From the NCBI GenBank assembly GCA_951394045.1, contig CATOAN010000050.1, positions 1-41,119 of the forward strand: a stretch of DNA of 41,119 nt, read 5' to 3'. This DNA comes from Nitzschia sp. DOCU1 (lineage: Eukaryota; Bacillariophyta; Bacillariophyceae; Bacillariales; Bacillariaceae). The position numbers and the translations under genes were made by a program. Every line of letters begins with the position of its first letter. Positions within the stretch are counted from its first letter, which is position 1. The notes beneath the pieces are model-generated. The model saw only the letters and a list, made by a program, of their open reading frames with translations. It did no database searches and was not told the DNA's origin. Positions 1 through 9,047 of the stretch are shown one piece after another.

Positions 1-252
1 TGACTTATTCAATCGCGAGCGGTTCGCCTTGGGCGCCCCCATCCCCACCCTTCCGGCGCGCCTACTCGCAATTAATTGACTTAAATACATTAAATACAAT
101 AAAAAAAATAATTGAAAATAATTTGAAGCAATTAAATTAATTCAACAAAGCAGAAAATGGGTCCAACGCGTCAGCACACAAGCCATGTACATGAAGTAAA
201 TAAACGCACTCAACAGTTTCCCTTGAACCGCGCGCGTGTCCTCCGCGCAAGC

Positions 253-259
253 AAAAAAA
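253..259 (-). terminator. Oligo-T run downstream of the A pseudo-tRNA (type example)
   Basis: Seven T on the minus strand about 62 nt past the 3' end of the A pseudo-tRNA, preceded by a T4 (265-268). Its length varies between copies from 6 to 8, as expected for a homopolymer. A strong Pol III stop by sequence, although the linked pseudo-tRNA lacks a B box. Confidence 0.5.
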
Positions 260-320
260 CTAACAAAACAAACAACACGAACACAACCAAAGGAACCAAG
301 ATCCCCCAGGGCAATAGCAC

Positions 321-393
321 TTCCGCCGCCGTCTCTCGAGCCCGGGACGCTCGGGTGAGAGCCGAGTATCCTAACCAACTAGACTATAGCGGA
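321..393 (-). pseudogene. tRNA-Glu pseudogene A1 (type copy)
   Basis: The minus strand gives a 73-nt tRNA-Glu-like sequence with intact acceptor 5' strand, D arm (GTCT / GGAT, loop with GG), A box (TAGTCTAGTTGG) and anticodon arm CTCGG-CTCTCAC-CCGAG with anticodon CUC. The T arm is broken: against the B copies it has T54C, T60A, C61G and C62A, so G53-C61 and G52-C62 are lost and the B-box core GGTTCGA becomes GGCTCGA with a wrong tail. A46 is T and T66 is C, which leaves A7-C66 unpaired. The same set of changes is in all 33 A copies, so it arose before amplification. Without a B box TFIIIC binding and tRNA transcription should be poor. A T7 run lies about 62 nt downstream. It could still be transcribed if an external B box substitutes. 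Confidence 0.85.
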
Positions 394-696
394 ATTTGCG
401 CTTGGAAAAGGCCTTGCATCCCAAGCAATCCAGCGCCGAGCGCCCCGAGCGTGCAGAGGTCCGTCGCTGGAGTGCATGGCAGCTTGTGCCGAACAGTGAT
501 GTCGTGTGCGTCGGGGGTGATTCTTTTCTGGACCCCCAGACGAATTCCATGAATTGAACTTGTTGCTTTGTGCTCCGCAAAGTGTGCACTACTGTCTGGG
601 AACCTCTAAGAATAATCGATTTAATCTGGTTAAGTTATTTAATTGCGAGCGGCTCGCTTGGGGCGCCCCTCCCCTCCCTTCCGGCACGCCTACTCA

Positions 697-768
697 CAAT
701 TAATTGAATTAAATAAATTGAATGAATTAATGGAAAATAAGTTAAATGCATCAAATTAATTCAATAAA
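697..768. other. AT-rich spacer block (type example)
   Basis: About 70 bp that is largely A/T with repeated aattaatt and attgaat motifs, flanked by GC-rich DNA. Monomer A has its own version at about 69-146. No gene. It could be a nucleosome-poor or matrix-attachment type segment, but the sequence alone does not show this. Confidence 0.5.
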
Positions 769-826
769 CCAGAAGACGGTCTAATACGTCGGCACATAAC
801 TCATTCAGCGTTTTCCCTTGAACCGC

Positions 827-843
827 GCGCGTGTCCTCCGCGC
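827..843. other. CG-rich 5-bp hairpin with 7-nt loop (type example)
   Basis: Stem gcgcg (827-831) with cgcgc (839-843) around loop tgtcctc. The same hairpin is at 232-248 in monomer A, so it predates the A/B split. The A9, A10, A25 and last partial A copies have a loop T to G change that leaves the stem intact. Function unknown; it lies just beyond the terminator T-runs. Confidence 0.4.
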
Positions 844-891
844 AAGCAGAAACAACAAACAAGGGCAGCAATACACCAAACAAAATAAAAC

Positions 892-896
892 AAAAA
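892..896 (-). terminator. Pol III oligo-T terminator of the B tRNA (type example)
   Basis: Five T on the minus strand, 38-42 nt past the tRNA 3' end, followed by two T4 runs (887-890, 882-885). T4-T5 on the non-template strand is the standard Pol III stop. The trailer is longer than typical but there is no earlier T4. The block recurs downstream of each B copy with few changes. Confidence 0.6.
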
Positions 897-933
897 CTAA
901 CAAAGGAAGCAAGGTCCCCAATTGCAGCAGCGC

Positions 934-1006
934 TTCCGCCACCGGGACTCGAACCCGGGTCGCTCGGGTGAGAGTCGAGTATCCTAACCAGCTAGACTAT
1001 AGCGGA
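934..1006 (-). tRNA. tRNA-Glu(CUC) B1 (type description)
   Basis: Minus-strand cloverleaf: acceptor TCCGCTA / TGGCGGA (T6-G67 wobble), D stem GTCT / GGAT with loop AGCTGGTTA, anticodon arm CTCGG-CTCTCAC-CCGAG (anticodon CUC, reads GAG), 4-nt variable loop CGAC, T arm CCGGG-TTCGAGT-CCCGG, discriminator A. No intron and no encoded CCA, as in eukaryotic nuclear genes. The A box (TAGTCTAGCTGG) and B box (GGTTCGAGTCC) are good. U11-A24, U13-G22, A46 and missing 47 match the glutamate identity set known from E. coli. CAA lies at -5 to -3. This copy departs from consensus by G31A, leaving an A31-C39 mismatch at the top of the anticodon stem, a change shared with B20 and B21. T5 terminator at 892-896. 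Confidence 0.88.
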
Positions 1007-1558
1007 ATTTGCGCTTGGACAAACTTTGCGTCCCAAGCAATCCAGCGCCGAGCGCGCCGAGCGCGCCGAGGTCCGTCGCTGGAATGCATGGCAACTTGTG
1101 CCGAAACAATGTGTTCGTGTGTGTCGGGGGTAATTGTTTTTTTGGAACCCCAGAAGAATTCCATATTTTGAACTTTTTGTTTTGTGTTCAGCAAAGTGTG
1201 CTTTACAACCTCCAATAACCATCGAATTAATCTGGTTGACTTATTCAATCGCGAGCGGTTCGCCTTGGGCGCCCCCATCCCCACCCTTCCGGCGCGCCTA
1301 CTCGCAATTAATTGACTTAAATAAATTAAATACAATAAAAAATAATAATTGAAAAGAATTTGAAGCAATTAAATTAATTCAGCAAAGCAGAAAATGGGTC
1401 CAACGCGTCAGCACACAAGCCATGTACATGAAGTAAATAAACGCACTCAGCAGTTTCCCCTTGAACCGCGCGCGTGTCCTCCGCGCAAGCAAAAAAACTA
1501 ACAAAACAAACAACACGAACACAACCAAAGGAACCAAGATCCCCCAGGGCAATAGCAC
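1007..1558. other. Spacer between B tRNA and next A pseudo-tRNA (type example, units 1-2)
   Basis: About 550 bp without a gene. It holds the 5' flank of the B tRNA with CAA at -5 to -3, the 9-bp repeat, a plus-strand T7 run (1136-1142) present in B but not A, the unit boundary at 1237, a C-tract, an AT-rich block, and the terminator-like A-rich block of the next A monomer. No protein gene or further RNA gene recognised; the same holds in the other units. Confidence 0.85.
1045..1071. repeat. Three copies of a 9-bp repeat in monomer B (type example)
   Basis: gcgccgagc, gcgccgagc, gcgccgagg in direct tandem, 39 bp upstream of the B tRNA 5' end. Monomer A has a decayed version (433-459). Nearly invariant in number across units except unit 33. 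Confidence 0.85.
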
Positions 1559-1631
1559 TTCCGCCGCCGTCTCTCGAGCCCGGGACGCTCGGGTGAGAGC
1601 CGAGTATCCTAACCAACTAGACTATAGCGGA
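1559..1631 (-). pseudogene. tRNA-Glu pseudogene A2
   Basis: Identical over 73 nt to the copy at 321-393. The downstream spacer has one extra C in the run near 1457-1460. Confidence 0.85.
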
Positions 1632-2171
1632 ATTTGCGCTTGGAAAAGGCCTTGCATCCCAAGCAATCCAGCGCCGAGCGCCCCGAGCGTGCAGAGGTCC
1701 GTCGCTGGAGTGCATGGCAGCTTGTGCCGAACAGTGATGTCGTGTGTGTCGGGGGGGATTCTTTTCTGGACCCCCAGACGAATTCCATGAATTGAACTTG
1801 TTGCTTTGTGCTCCGCAAAGTGTGCACTACTGTCTGGGAACCTCCAAGAATAATCGATTTAATCTGGTTAAGTTATTTAATTGCGAGCGGCTCGCTTGGG
1901 GCGCCCCTCCCCTCCCTTCCGGCACGCCTACTCACAATTAATTGAATTAAATAAATTGAATGAATTAATGGAAAATAAGTTAAATGCATCAAATTAATTC
2001 AATAAACCAGAAGACGGTCTAATACGTCGGCACATAACTCATTCAGCGTTTTCCCTTGAACCGCGCGCGTGTCCTCCGCGCAAGCAGAAACAACAAACAA
2101 GGGCAGCAATACACCAAACAAAATAAAACAAAAACTAACAAAGGAAGCAAGGTCCCCAATTGCAGCAGCGC

Positions 2172-2244
2172 TTCCGCCACCGGGACTCGAACCTGGGTCG
2201 CTCGGGTGAGAGCCGAGTATCCTAACCAGCTAGACTATAGCGGA
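2172..2244 (-). tRNA. tRNA-Glu(CUC) B2
   Basis: One change from consensus: G51A, giving an A51-C63 mismatch in the T stem (a CpG to TpG change on the plus strand). Shared with B9 and B31. May weaken the T arm. Confidence 0.85.
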
Positions 2245-2795
2245 ATTTGCGCTTGGACAAACTTTGCGTCCCAAGCAATCCAGCGCCGAGCGCGCCGAGC
2301 GCGCCGAGGTCCGTCGCTGGAATGCATGGCAACTTGTGCCGAAACAATGTGTTCGTGTGTGTCGGGGGTAATTGTTTTTTTGGAACCCCAGAAGAATTCC
2401 ATATTTTGAACTTTTTGTTTTGTGTTAAGCAAAGTGTGCTTTACAACCTCCAATAACCATCGAATTAATCTGGTTGACTTATTCAATCGCGAGCGGTTCG
2501 CCTTGGGCGCCCCCATCCCCACCCTTCCGGCGCGCCTACTCGCAATTAATTGACTTAAATAAATTAAATACAATAAAAAATAATAATTGAAAAGAATTTG
2601 AAGCAATTAAATTAATTCAGCAAAGCAGAAAATGGGTCCAACGCGTCAGCACACAAGCCATGTACATGAAGTAAATAAACGCACTCAACAGTTTCCCTTG
2701 AACCGCGCGCGTGTCCTCCGCGCAAGCAAAAAAACTAACAAAACAAACAACACGAACACAACCAAAGGAACCAAGATCCCCCAGGGCAATAGCAC

Positions 2796-2868
2796 TTCCG
2801 CCGCCGTCTCTCGAGCCCGGGACGCTCGGGTGAGAGCCGAGTATCCTAACCAACTAGACTATAGCGGA
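2796..2868 (-). pseudogene. tRNA-Glu pseudogene A3
   Basis: No change in the 73 nt. Its upstream third 9-mer reads gcgcagagg, partly B-like. Confidence 0.85.
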
Positions 2869-3408
2869 ATTTGCGCTTGGAAAAGGCCTTGCATCCCAAG
2901 CAATCCAGCGCCGAGCGCCCCGAGCGCGCAGAGGTCCGTCGCTGGAGTGCATGACAGCTTGTGCCGAACAGTGATGTCGTGTGCGTCGGGGGTGATTCTT
3001 TTCTGGACCCCCAGACGAATTCCATGAATTGAACTTGTTGCTTTGTGCTCCGCAAAGTGTGCACTACTGTCTGGGAACCTCCAAGAATAATCGATTTAAG
3101 CTGGTTAAGTTATTTAATTGCGAGCGGCTCGCTTGGGGCGCCCCTCCCCTCCCTTCCGGCACGCCTACTCACAATTAATTGAATTAAATAAATTGAATGA
3201 ATTAATGGAAAATAAGTTAAATGCGTCAAATTAATTCAATAAACCAGAAGACGGTCTAATACGTCGGCACATAACTCATTCAGCGTTTTCCCTTGAACCG
3301 CGCGCGTGTCCTCCGCGCAAGCAGAAACAACAACCAAGGGCAGCAATACACCAAACAAAATAAAACAAAAACTAACAAAGGAAGCAAGGTCCCCAATTGC
3401 AGCAGCGC

Positions 3409-3481
3409 TTCCGCCACCGGGACTCGAACCCGGGTCGCTCGGGTGAAAGCCGAGTATCCTAACCAGCTAGACTATAGCGGA
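3409..3481 (-). tRNA. tRNA-Glu(UUC) B3, anticodon variant
   Basis: One change from consensus: C34T in the anticodon, so the loop is CTTTCAC and the anticodon is UUC (reads GAA, still glutamate). All stems, the A box and the B box are intact, so this is a plausible working isoacceptor. The same change occurs in B13. Confidence 0.9.
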
Positions 3482-4032
3482 ATTTGCGCTTGGACAAACT
3501 TTGCGTCCCAAGCAATCCAGCGCCGAGCGCGCCGAGCGCGCCGAGGTCCGTCGCTGGAATGCATGGCAACTTGTGCCGAAACAATGTGTTCGTGTGTGTC
3601 GGGGGTAATTGTTTTTTTGGAACCCCAGAAGAATTCCATATTTTGAACTTTTTGCTTTGTGTTCAGCAAAGTGTGCTTTACAACCTCCAATAACCATCGA
3701 ATTAATCTGGTTGACTTATTCAATCGCGAGCGGTTCGCCTTGGGCGCCCCCATCCCCACCCTTCCGGCGCGCCTACTCGCAATTAATTGACTTAAATAAA
3801 TTAAATACAATAAAAAATAATAATTCAAAAACAAATGAAGCAATTAAATTAATGCAACAAAGCAGAAAATGGGTCCAACGCGTCAGCACACAAGCCATGT
3901 ACATGAAGTAAATAAACGCACTCAACAGTTTCCCTTGAACCGCGCGCGTGTCCTCCGCGCAAGCAAAAAAACTAACAAAACAAACAACACGAACACAACC
4001 AAAGGAACCAAGATCCCCCAGGGCAATAGCAC

Positions 4033-4105
4033 TTCCGCCGCCGTCTCTCGAGCCCGGGACGCTCGGGTGTGAGCCGAGTATCCTAACCAACTAGACTATA
4101 GCGGA
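4033..4105 (-). pseudogene. tRNA-Glu pseudogene A4 with anticodon CAC
   Basis: The usual A-type T-arm defects plus T35A, making the anticodon CAC (valine-type). One of only four A copies with any change. Confidence 0.83.
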
Positions 4106-4645
4106 ATTTGCGCTTGGAAAAGGCCTTGCATCCCAAGCAATCCAGCGCCGAGCGCCCCGAGCGTGCAGAGGTCCGTCGCTGGAGTGCATGGCAGCTTGTG
4201 CCGAACAGTGATGTCGTGTGTGTCGGGGGTGATTCTTTTCTGGACCCCCGGACGAATTCCATGAATTGAACTTGTTGCGCTGTGCTCCGCAAAGTGTGCA
4301 CTACTGTCTGGGAACCTCCAAGAATAATCGATTTAATCTGGTTAAGCTATTTAATTGCGAGCGGCTCGCTTGGGGCGCCCCTCCCCTCCCTTCCGGCACG
4401 CCTACTCACAATTAATTGAATTAAATAAATTGAATGAATTAATGGAAAATAAGTTAAATGCATCAAATTAATTCAATAAACCAGAAGACGGTCTAATACG
4501 TCGGCACATAACTCATTCAGCGGTTTCCCTTGAACCGCGCGCGTGTCCTCCGCGCAAGCAGAAACAACAAACAAGGGCAACAATACACCAAACAAAATAA
4601 AACAAAAAATAACAAAGGAAGCAAGGTCCCCAATTGCAGCAGCGC

Positions 4646-4718
4646 TTCCGCCACCGGGACTCGAACCCGGGTCGCTCGGGTGAGAGCCGAGTATCCTAAC
4701 CAGCTGGACCATAGCGGA
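4646..4718 (-). tRNA. tRNA-Glu(CUC) B4
   Basis: Two changes: A9G and T13C. The A box becomes TGGTCCAGCTGG, close to the eukaryotic consensus, and 13-22 becomes a Watson-Crick pair. The U13-G22 identity pair known from E. coli GluRS is lost. Fold otherwise intact. Confidence 0.9.
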
Positions 4719-5269
4719 ATTTGCGCTTGGACAAACTTTGCGTCCCAAGCAATCCAGCGCCGAGCGCGCCGAGCGCGCCGAGGTCCGTCGCTGGAATGCA
4801 TGGCAACTTGTGCCGAAACAATGTGTTCGTGTGTGTCGGGGGTAATTGTTTTTTTGGAACCCCAGAAGAATTCCATATTTTGAACTTTTTGCTTTGTGTT
4901 CAGCAAAGTGTGCTTTACAACCTCCAATAACCATCGAATTAATCTGGTTGACTTATTCAATCGCGAGCGGTTCGCCTTGGGCGCCCCCATCCCCACCCTT
5001 CCGGCGCGCCTACTCGCAATTAATTGACTTAAATACATTAAATACAATAAAAAATAATAATTGAACAGAATTTGAAGCAATTAAATTAATTCAACAAAGC
5101 AGAAAATGGGTCCAACGCGTCAGCACACAAGCCATGTACATAAAGTAAATAAACGCACTCAACAGTTTCCCTTGAACCGCGCGCGTGTCCTCCGCGCAGG
5201 CAAAGCAACTAACAAAACAAACAACACGAACGCAACCAAAGGAACCAAGATCCCCCAGGGCAATAGCAC

Positions 5270-5342
5270 TTCCGCCGCCGTCTCTCGAGCCCGGGACGCT
5301 CGGGTGAGAGCCGAGTATCCTAACCAACTGGACTATAGCGGA
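5270..5342 (-). pseudogene. tRNA-Glu pseudogene A5
   Basis: T13C in the D stem, the same base change as in B4, B8 and B33, on top of the A-type T-arm defects. Confidence 0.84.
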
Positions 5343-5882
5343 ATTTGCGCTTGGAAAAGGCCTTGCATCCCAAGCAATCCAGCGCCGAGCGCCCCGAGCG
5401 TGCAGAGGTCCGTCGCTGGAGTGCATGGCAGCTTGTGCCGAACAGTGATGTCGTGTGCGTCGGGGGTGATTCTTTTCTGGACCCCCAGACGAATTCCATG
5501 AATTGAACTTGTTGCTTTGTGCTCCGCAAAGTGTGCACTACTGTCTGGGAACCTCCAAGAATAATCGATTTAATCTGGTTAAGTTATTTAATTGCGAGCG
5601 GCTCGCTTGGGGCGCCCCTCCCCTCCCTTCCGGCACGCCTACTCACAATTAATTGAATTAAATGAATTGAATGAATTAATGGAAAATAAGTTAAATGCAT
5701 CAAATTAATTCAATAAACCAGAAGACGGTCTAATACGTCGGCACATAACTCATTCAGCGTTTTCCCTTGAACCGCGCGCGTGTCCTCCGCGCAAGCAGAA
5801 ACAACAAACAAGGGCAGCAATACACCAAACAAAATACAACAAAAACTAACAAAGGAAGCAAGGTCCCCAATTGCAGCAGCGC

Positions 5883-5955
5883 TTCCGCCACCGGGACTCG
5901 AACCCGGGTCGCTCAGGTGAGAGCCGAGTATCCTAACCAGCTAGACTATAGCGGA
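5883..5955 (-). tRNA. tRNA-Glu(CUC) B5
   Basis: One change: C40T, making a G30-T40 wobble in the anticodon stem. The neighbour B6 shares it, so the two are recent relatives. Confidence 0.9.
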
Positions 5956-6506
5956 ATTTGCGCTTGGACAAACTTTGCGTCCCAGGCAATCCAGCGCCGA
6001 GCGCGCCGAGCGCGCCGAGGTCCGTCGCTGGAATGCATGGCAACTTGTGCCGAAACAATGTGTTCGTGTGTGTCGGGGGTAATTGTTTTTTTGGAACCCC
6101 GGAAGAATTCCATATTTTGAACTTTTTGTTTTGTGTTCAGAAAAGTGTGCTTTACAACCTCCAATAACCACCGAATTAATCTGGTTGACTTATTCAATCG
6201 CGAGCGGTTCGCCTTGGGCGCCCCCATCCCCACCCTTCCGGCGCGCCTACTCGCAATTAATTGACTTAAATAAATTAAATACAATAAAAAATAATAATTG
6301 AAAAGAATTTGAAGCAATTAAATTAATTCAGCAAAGCAGAAAATGGGTCCAACGCGTCAGCACACAAGCCATGTACATGAAGTAAATAAACGCACTCAAC
6401 AGTTTCCCTTGAACCGCGCGCGTGTCCTCCGCGCAAGCAAAAAAACTAACAAAACAAACAACACGAACACAACCAAAGGAACCAAGATCCCCCAGGGCAA
6501 TCGCAC

Positions 6507-6579
6507 TTCCGCCGCCGTCTCTCGAGCCCGGGACGCTCGGGTGAGAGCCGAGTATCCTAACCAACTAGACTATAGCGGA
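6507..6579 (-). pseudogene. tRNA-Glu pseudogene A6
   Basis: No change in the 73 nt. Just downstream it has aatcgcac instead of aatagcac, shared with A12, A16 and A17. Confidence 0.85.
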
Positions 6580-7119
6580 ATTTGCGCTTGGAAAAGGCCT
6601 TGCATCCCAAGCAATCCAGCGCCGAGCGCCCCGAGCGTGCAGAGGTCCGTCGCTGGAGTGCATGGCAGCTTGTGCCGAACAGTGATGTCGTGTGTGTCGG
6701 GGGTGATTCTTTTCTGGACCCCCAGACGAATTCCATGAATTGAACTTGTTGCTTTGTGCTCCGCAAAGTGTGCACTACTGTCTGGGAACCTCCAAGAATA
6801 ATCGATTTAATCTGGTTAAGTTATTTAATTGCGAGCGGCTCGCTTGGGGCGCCCCTCCCCTCCCTTCCGGCACGCCTACTCACAATTAATTGAATTAAAT
6901 AAGTTGAATGAATTAATGGAAAATAAGTTAAATGCATCAAATTAATTCAATAAACCAGAAGACGGTCTAATACGTCGGCACATAACTCATTCAGCGTTTT
7001 CCCTTGAACCGCGCGCGTGTCCTCCGCGCAAGCAGAAACAACAAACAAGGGCAGCAATACACCAAACAAAATAAAACAAAAACTAACAAAGGAAGCAAGG
7101 TCCCCAATTGCAGCAGCGC

Positions 7120-7186
7120 TTCCGCCACCGGGACTCGAACCCGGGTCGCTCAGGTGATGTATCCTAACCAGCTAGACTATAGCGGA
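7120..7186 (-). pseudogene. tRNA-Glu pseudogene B6, anticodon arm deleted
   Basis: Only 67 nt. A net 6-nt loss removes most of the 5' anticodon stem and the first anticodon base, so no anticodon arm can form. A and B boxes remain, so it may still be transcribed. It also has C40T as in B5, showing that the deletion arose on a B5-like copy. Confidence 0.9.
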
Positions 7187-7737
7187 ATTTGCGCTTGGAC
7201 AAACTTTGCGTCCCAAGCAATCCAGCGCCGAGCGCGCCGAGCGCGCCGAGGTCCGTCGCTGGAATGCATGGCAACTTGTGCCGAAACAATGTGTTCGTGT
7301 GTGTCGGGGGTAATTGTTTTTTTGGAACCCCGGAAGAATTCCATATTTTGAACTTTTTGTTTTGTGTTCAGCAAAGTGTGCTTTACAACCTCCAATAACC
7401 ATCGAATTAATCTGGTTGACTTATTCAATCGCGAGCGGTTCGCCTTGGGCGCCCCCATCCCCACCCTTCCGGCGCGCCTACTCGCAATTAATTGACTTAA
7501 ATAAATTAAATACAATAAAAAATAATAATTGAAAAGAATTTGAAGCAATTAAATTAATTCAACAAAGCAGAAAATGGGTCCAACGCGTCAGCACACAAGC
7601 CATGTACATGAAGTAAATAAACGCACTCAACAGTTTCCCTTGAACCGCGCGCGTGTCCTCCGCGCAAGCAAAAAAACTAACAAAACAAACAACACGAACA
7701 CAACCAAATGAACCAAGATCCCCCAGGGCAATAGCAC

Positions 7738-7810
7738 TTCCGCCGCCGTCTCTCGAGCCCGGGACGCTCGGGTGAGAGCCGAGTATCCTAACCAACTAGA
7801 CTATAGCGGA
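7738..7810 (-). pseudogene. tRNA-Glu pseudogene A7
   Basis: No change in the 73 nt. One substitution immediately upstream (ggaagttgcg), and aaatgaacc downstream as in A23 and A32. Confidence 0.85.
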
Positions 7811-8350
7811 AGTTGCGCTTGGAAAAGGCCTTGCATCCCAAGCAATCCAGCGCCGAGCGCCCCGAGCGTGCAGAGGTCCGTCGCTGGAGTGCATGGCAGC
7901 TTGTGCCGAACAGTGATGTCGTGTGTTTCGGGGGTGATTCTTTTCTGGACCCCCAGACGAATTCCATGAATTGAACTTGTTGCTTTGTGCTCCGCAAAGT
8001 GTGCACTACTGTCTGGGAACCTCCAAGAATAATCGATTTAATCTGGTTAAGTTATTTAATTGCGAGCGGCTCGCTTGGGGCGCCCCTCCCCTCCCTTCCG
8101 GCACGCCTACTCACAATTAATTGAATCAAATAAATTGAATGAATTAATGGAAAATAAGTTAAATGCATCAAATTAATTCAATAAACCAGAAGACGGTCTA
8201 ATACGTCGGCACATAACTCATTCAGCGTTTTCCCTTGAACCGCGCGCGTGTCCTCCGCGCAAGCAGAAACAACAAACAAGGGCAGCAATACACCAAACAA
8301 AATAAAACAAAAACTAACAAAGGAAGCAAGGTCCACAATTGCAGCAGCGC

Positions 8351-8423
8351 TTCCGCCACCGGGACTCGAACCCGGGTCGCTCGGGTGAGAGCCGAGTATC
8401 CTAACCAGCTAGCCTATAGCGGA
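8351..8423 (-). tRNA. tRNA-Glu(CUC) B7, D-stem mismatch
   Basis: One change, a transversion T11G. It breaks the 11-24 pair in the D stem, which in E. coli is a glutamate identity pair, and alters the A box. Confidence 0.82.
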
Positions 8424-8974
8424 ATTTGCGCTTGGACAAACTTTGCGTCCCAAGCAATCCAGCGCCGAGCGCGCCGAGCGCGCCGAGGTCCGTCGCTGGA
8501 ATGCATGGCAACTTGTGCCGAAACAATGTGTTCGTGTGTGTCGGGGGTAATTGTTTTTTTGGAACCCCAGAAGAATTCCATATTTTGAACTTTTTGTTTT
8601 GTGTTCAGCAAAGTGTGCTTTACAACCTCCAATAACCATCGAATTAATCTGGTTGACTTATTCAATCGCGAGCGGTTCGCCTTGGGCGCCCCCATCCCCA
8701 CCCTTCCGGCGCGCCTACTCGCAATTAATTGACTTAAATAAATTAAATACAATAAAAAATAATAATTGAAAAGAATTTGAAGCAATTAAATTAATTCAAC
8801 AAAGCAGAAAATGGGTCCAACGCGTCAGCACACAAGCCATGTACATGAAGTAAATAAACGCACTCAACAGTTTCCCTTGAACCGCGCGCGTGTCCTCCGC
8901 GCAAGCAAAAAAACTAACAAAACAAACAACACGAACACAACCAAAGGAACCAAGATCCCCCAGGGCAATAGCAC

Positions 8975-9047
8975 TTCCGCCGCCGTCTCTCGAGCCCGGG
9001 ACGCTCGGGTGAGAGCCGAGTATCCTAACCAACTAGACTATAGCGGA
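8975..9047 (-). pseudogene. tRNA-Glu pseudogene A8
   Basis: No change in the 73 nt or near flanks. Confidence 0.85.

Larger units (their letters stand above)
1..630. repeat. Monomer A of unit 1 (type example)
   Basis: First half of the dimer, aligned to monomer B through the shared block gcgagcgg near its left end. Order from left to right: GC-rich block with a C-tract and an AscI-type site (GGCGCGCC at 55-62), AT-rich block (about 69-146), unique stretch, GGTTCAA on the minus strand (221-229), CG hairpin (232-248), oligo-A (253-259), pseudo-tRNA (321-393), then a GC-rich block with a degenerate 9-bp repeat (433-459). It differs from B by many substitutions and by about 24 bp of extra length, mostly left of the pseudo-tRNA. 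The same layout recurs in all 33 units. Confidence 0.92.
394..933. other. Spacer between A pseudo-tRNA and B tRNA (type example, unit 1)
   Basis: About 540 bp without a gene. From left to right: CAA-containing flank of the A pseudo-tRNA, GC-rich block with degenerate 9-mers, mixed sequence with an EcoRI-type GAATTC, a C-tract (664-684), AT-rich block (697-768), GGTTCAA on the minus strand (816-824), CG hairpin (827-843) and T-runs on the minus strand (882-896). Open frames here are broken by frame-shifting indels between units and contain no recognisable domain. The equivalent stretch of every other unit has the same content. Confidence 0.85.
631..1236. repeat. Monomer B of unit 1 (type example)
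   Basis: Second half of the dimer, starting at taagttattt, which corresponds to tgacttattc at the start of monomer A. Same order of elements as A, but with an intact tRNA-Glu (934-1006) and three near-perfect copies of a 9-bp repeat (1045-1071). A and B are diverged enough that the dimer is the unit now being amplified, as in a higher-order satellite repeat. Confidence 0.92.

Noticed and set aside
321..1006. SINE or other tRNA-derived retroelement
   Set aside because: Units are strictly head to tail with no target-site duplications, no poly-A or LINE-like tail and no dispersed single copies. A SINE origin of the spacer cannot be excluded but nothing supports it.
934..1006. Bacterial or organellar tRNA operon
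   Set aside because: No encoded CCA, no neighbouring genes, and the array structure and T-run terminators fit a nuclear Pol III locus better.
1154..1184. Possible U6 snRNA 3' end (ttccatattttgaac)
   Set aside because: Only a short resemblance; the ACAGAGA and other conserved U6 parts are absent in either direction.
1..1236. 5S rRNA or spliced-leader gene inside the unit, as in many protist tandem arrays
   Set aside because: I looked for 5S internal control motifs and known leader motifs on both strands and saw none.
4033..4105. True tRNA-Val(CAC)
   Set aside because: The body is the A-type tRNA-Glu pseudogene with a broken T arm; the anticodon differs by one substitution.
4517..5080. Long open reading frames, up to about 187 codons, on both strands and overlapping each other in every unit
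   Set aside because: They read through tRNA bodies and spacers, overlap in several frames, change length whenever a unit has a 1-nt indel, and show no domain, signal or codon-like conservation.
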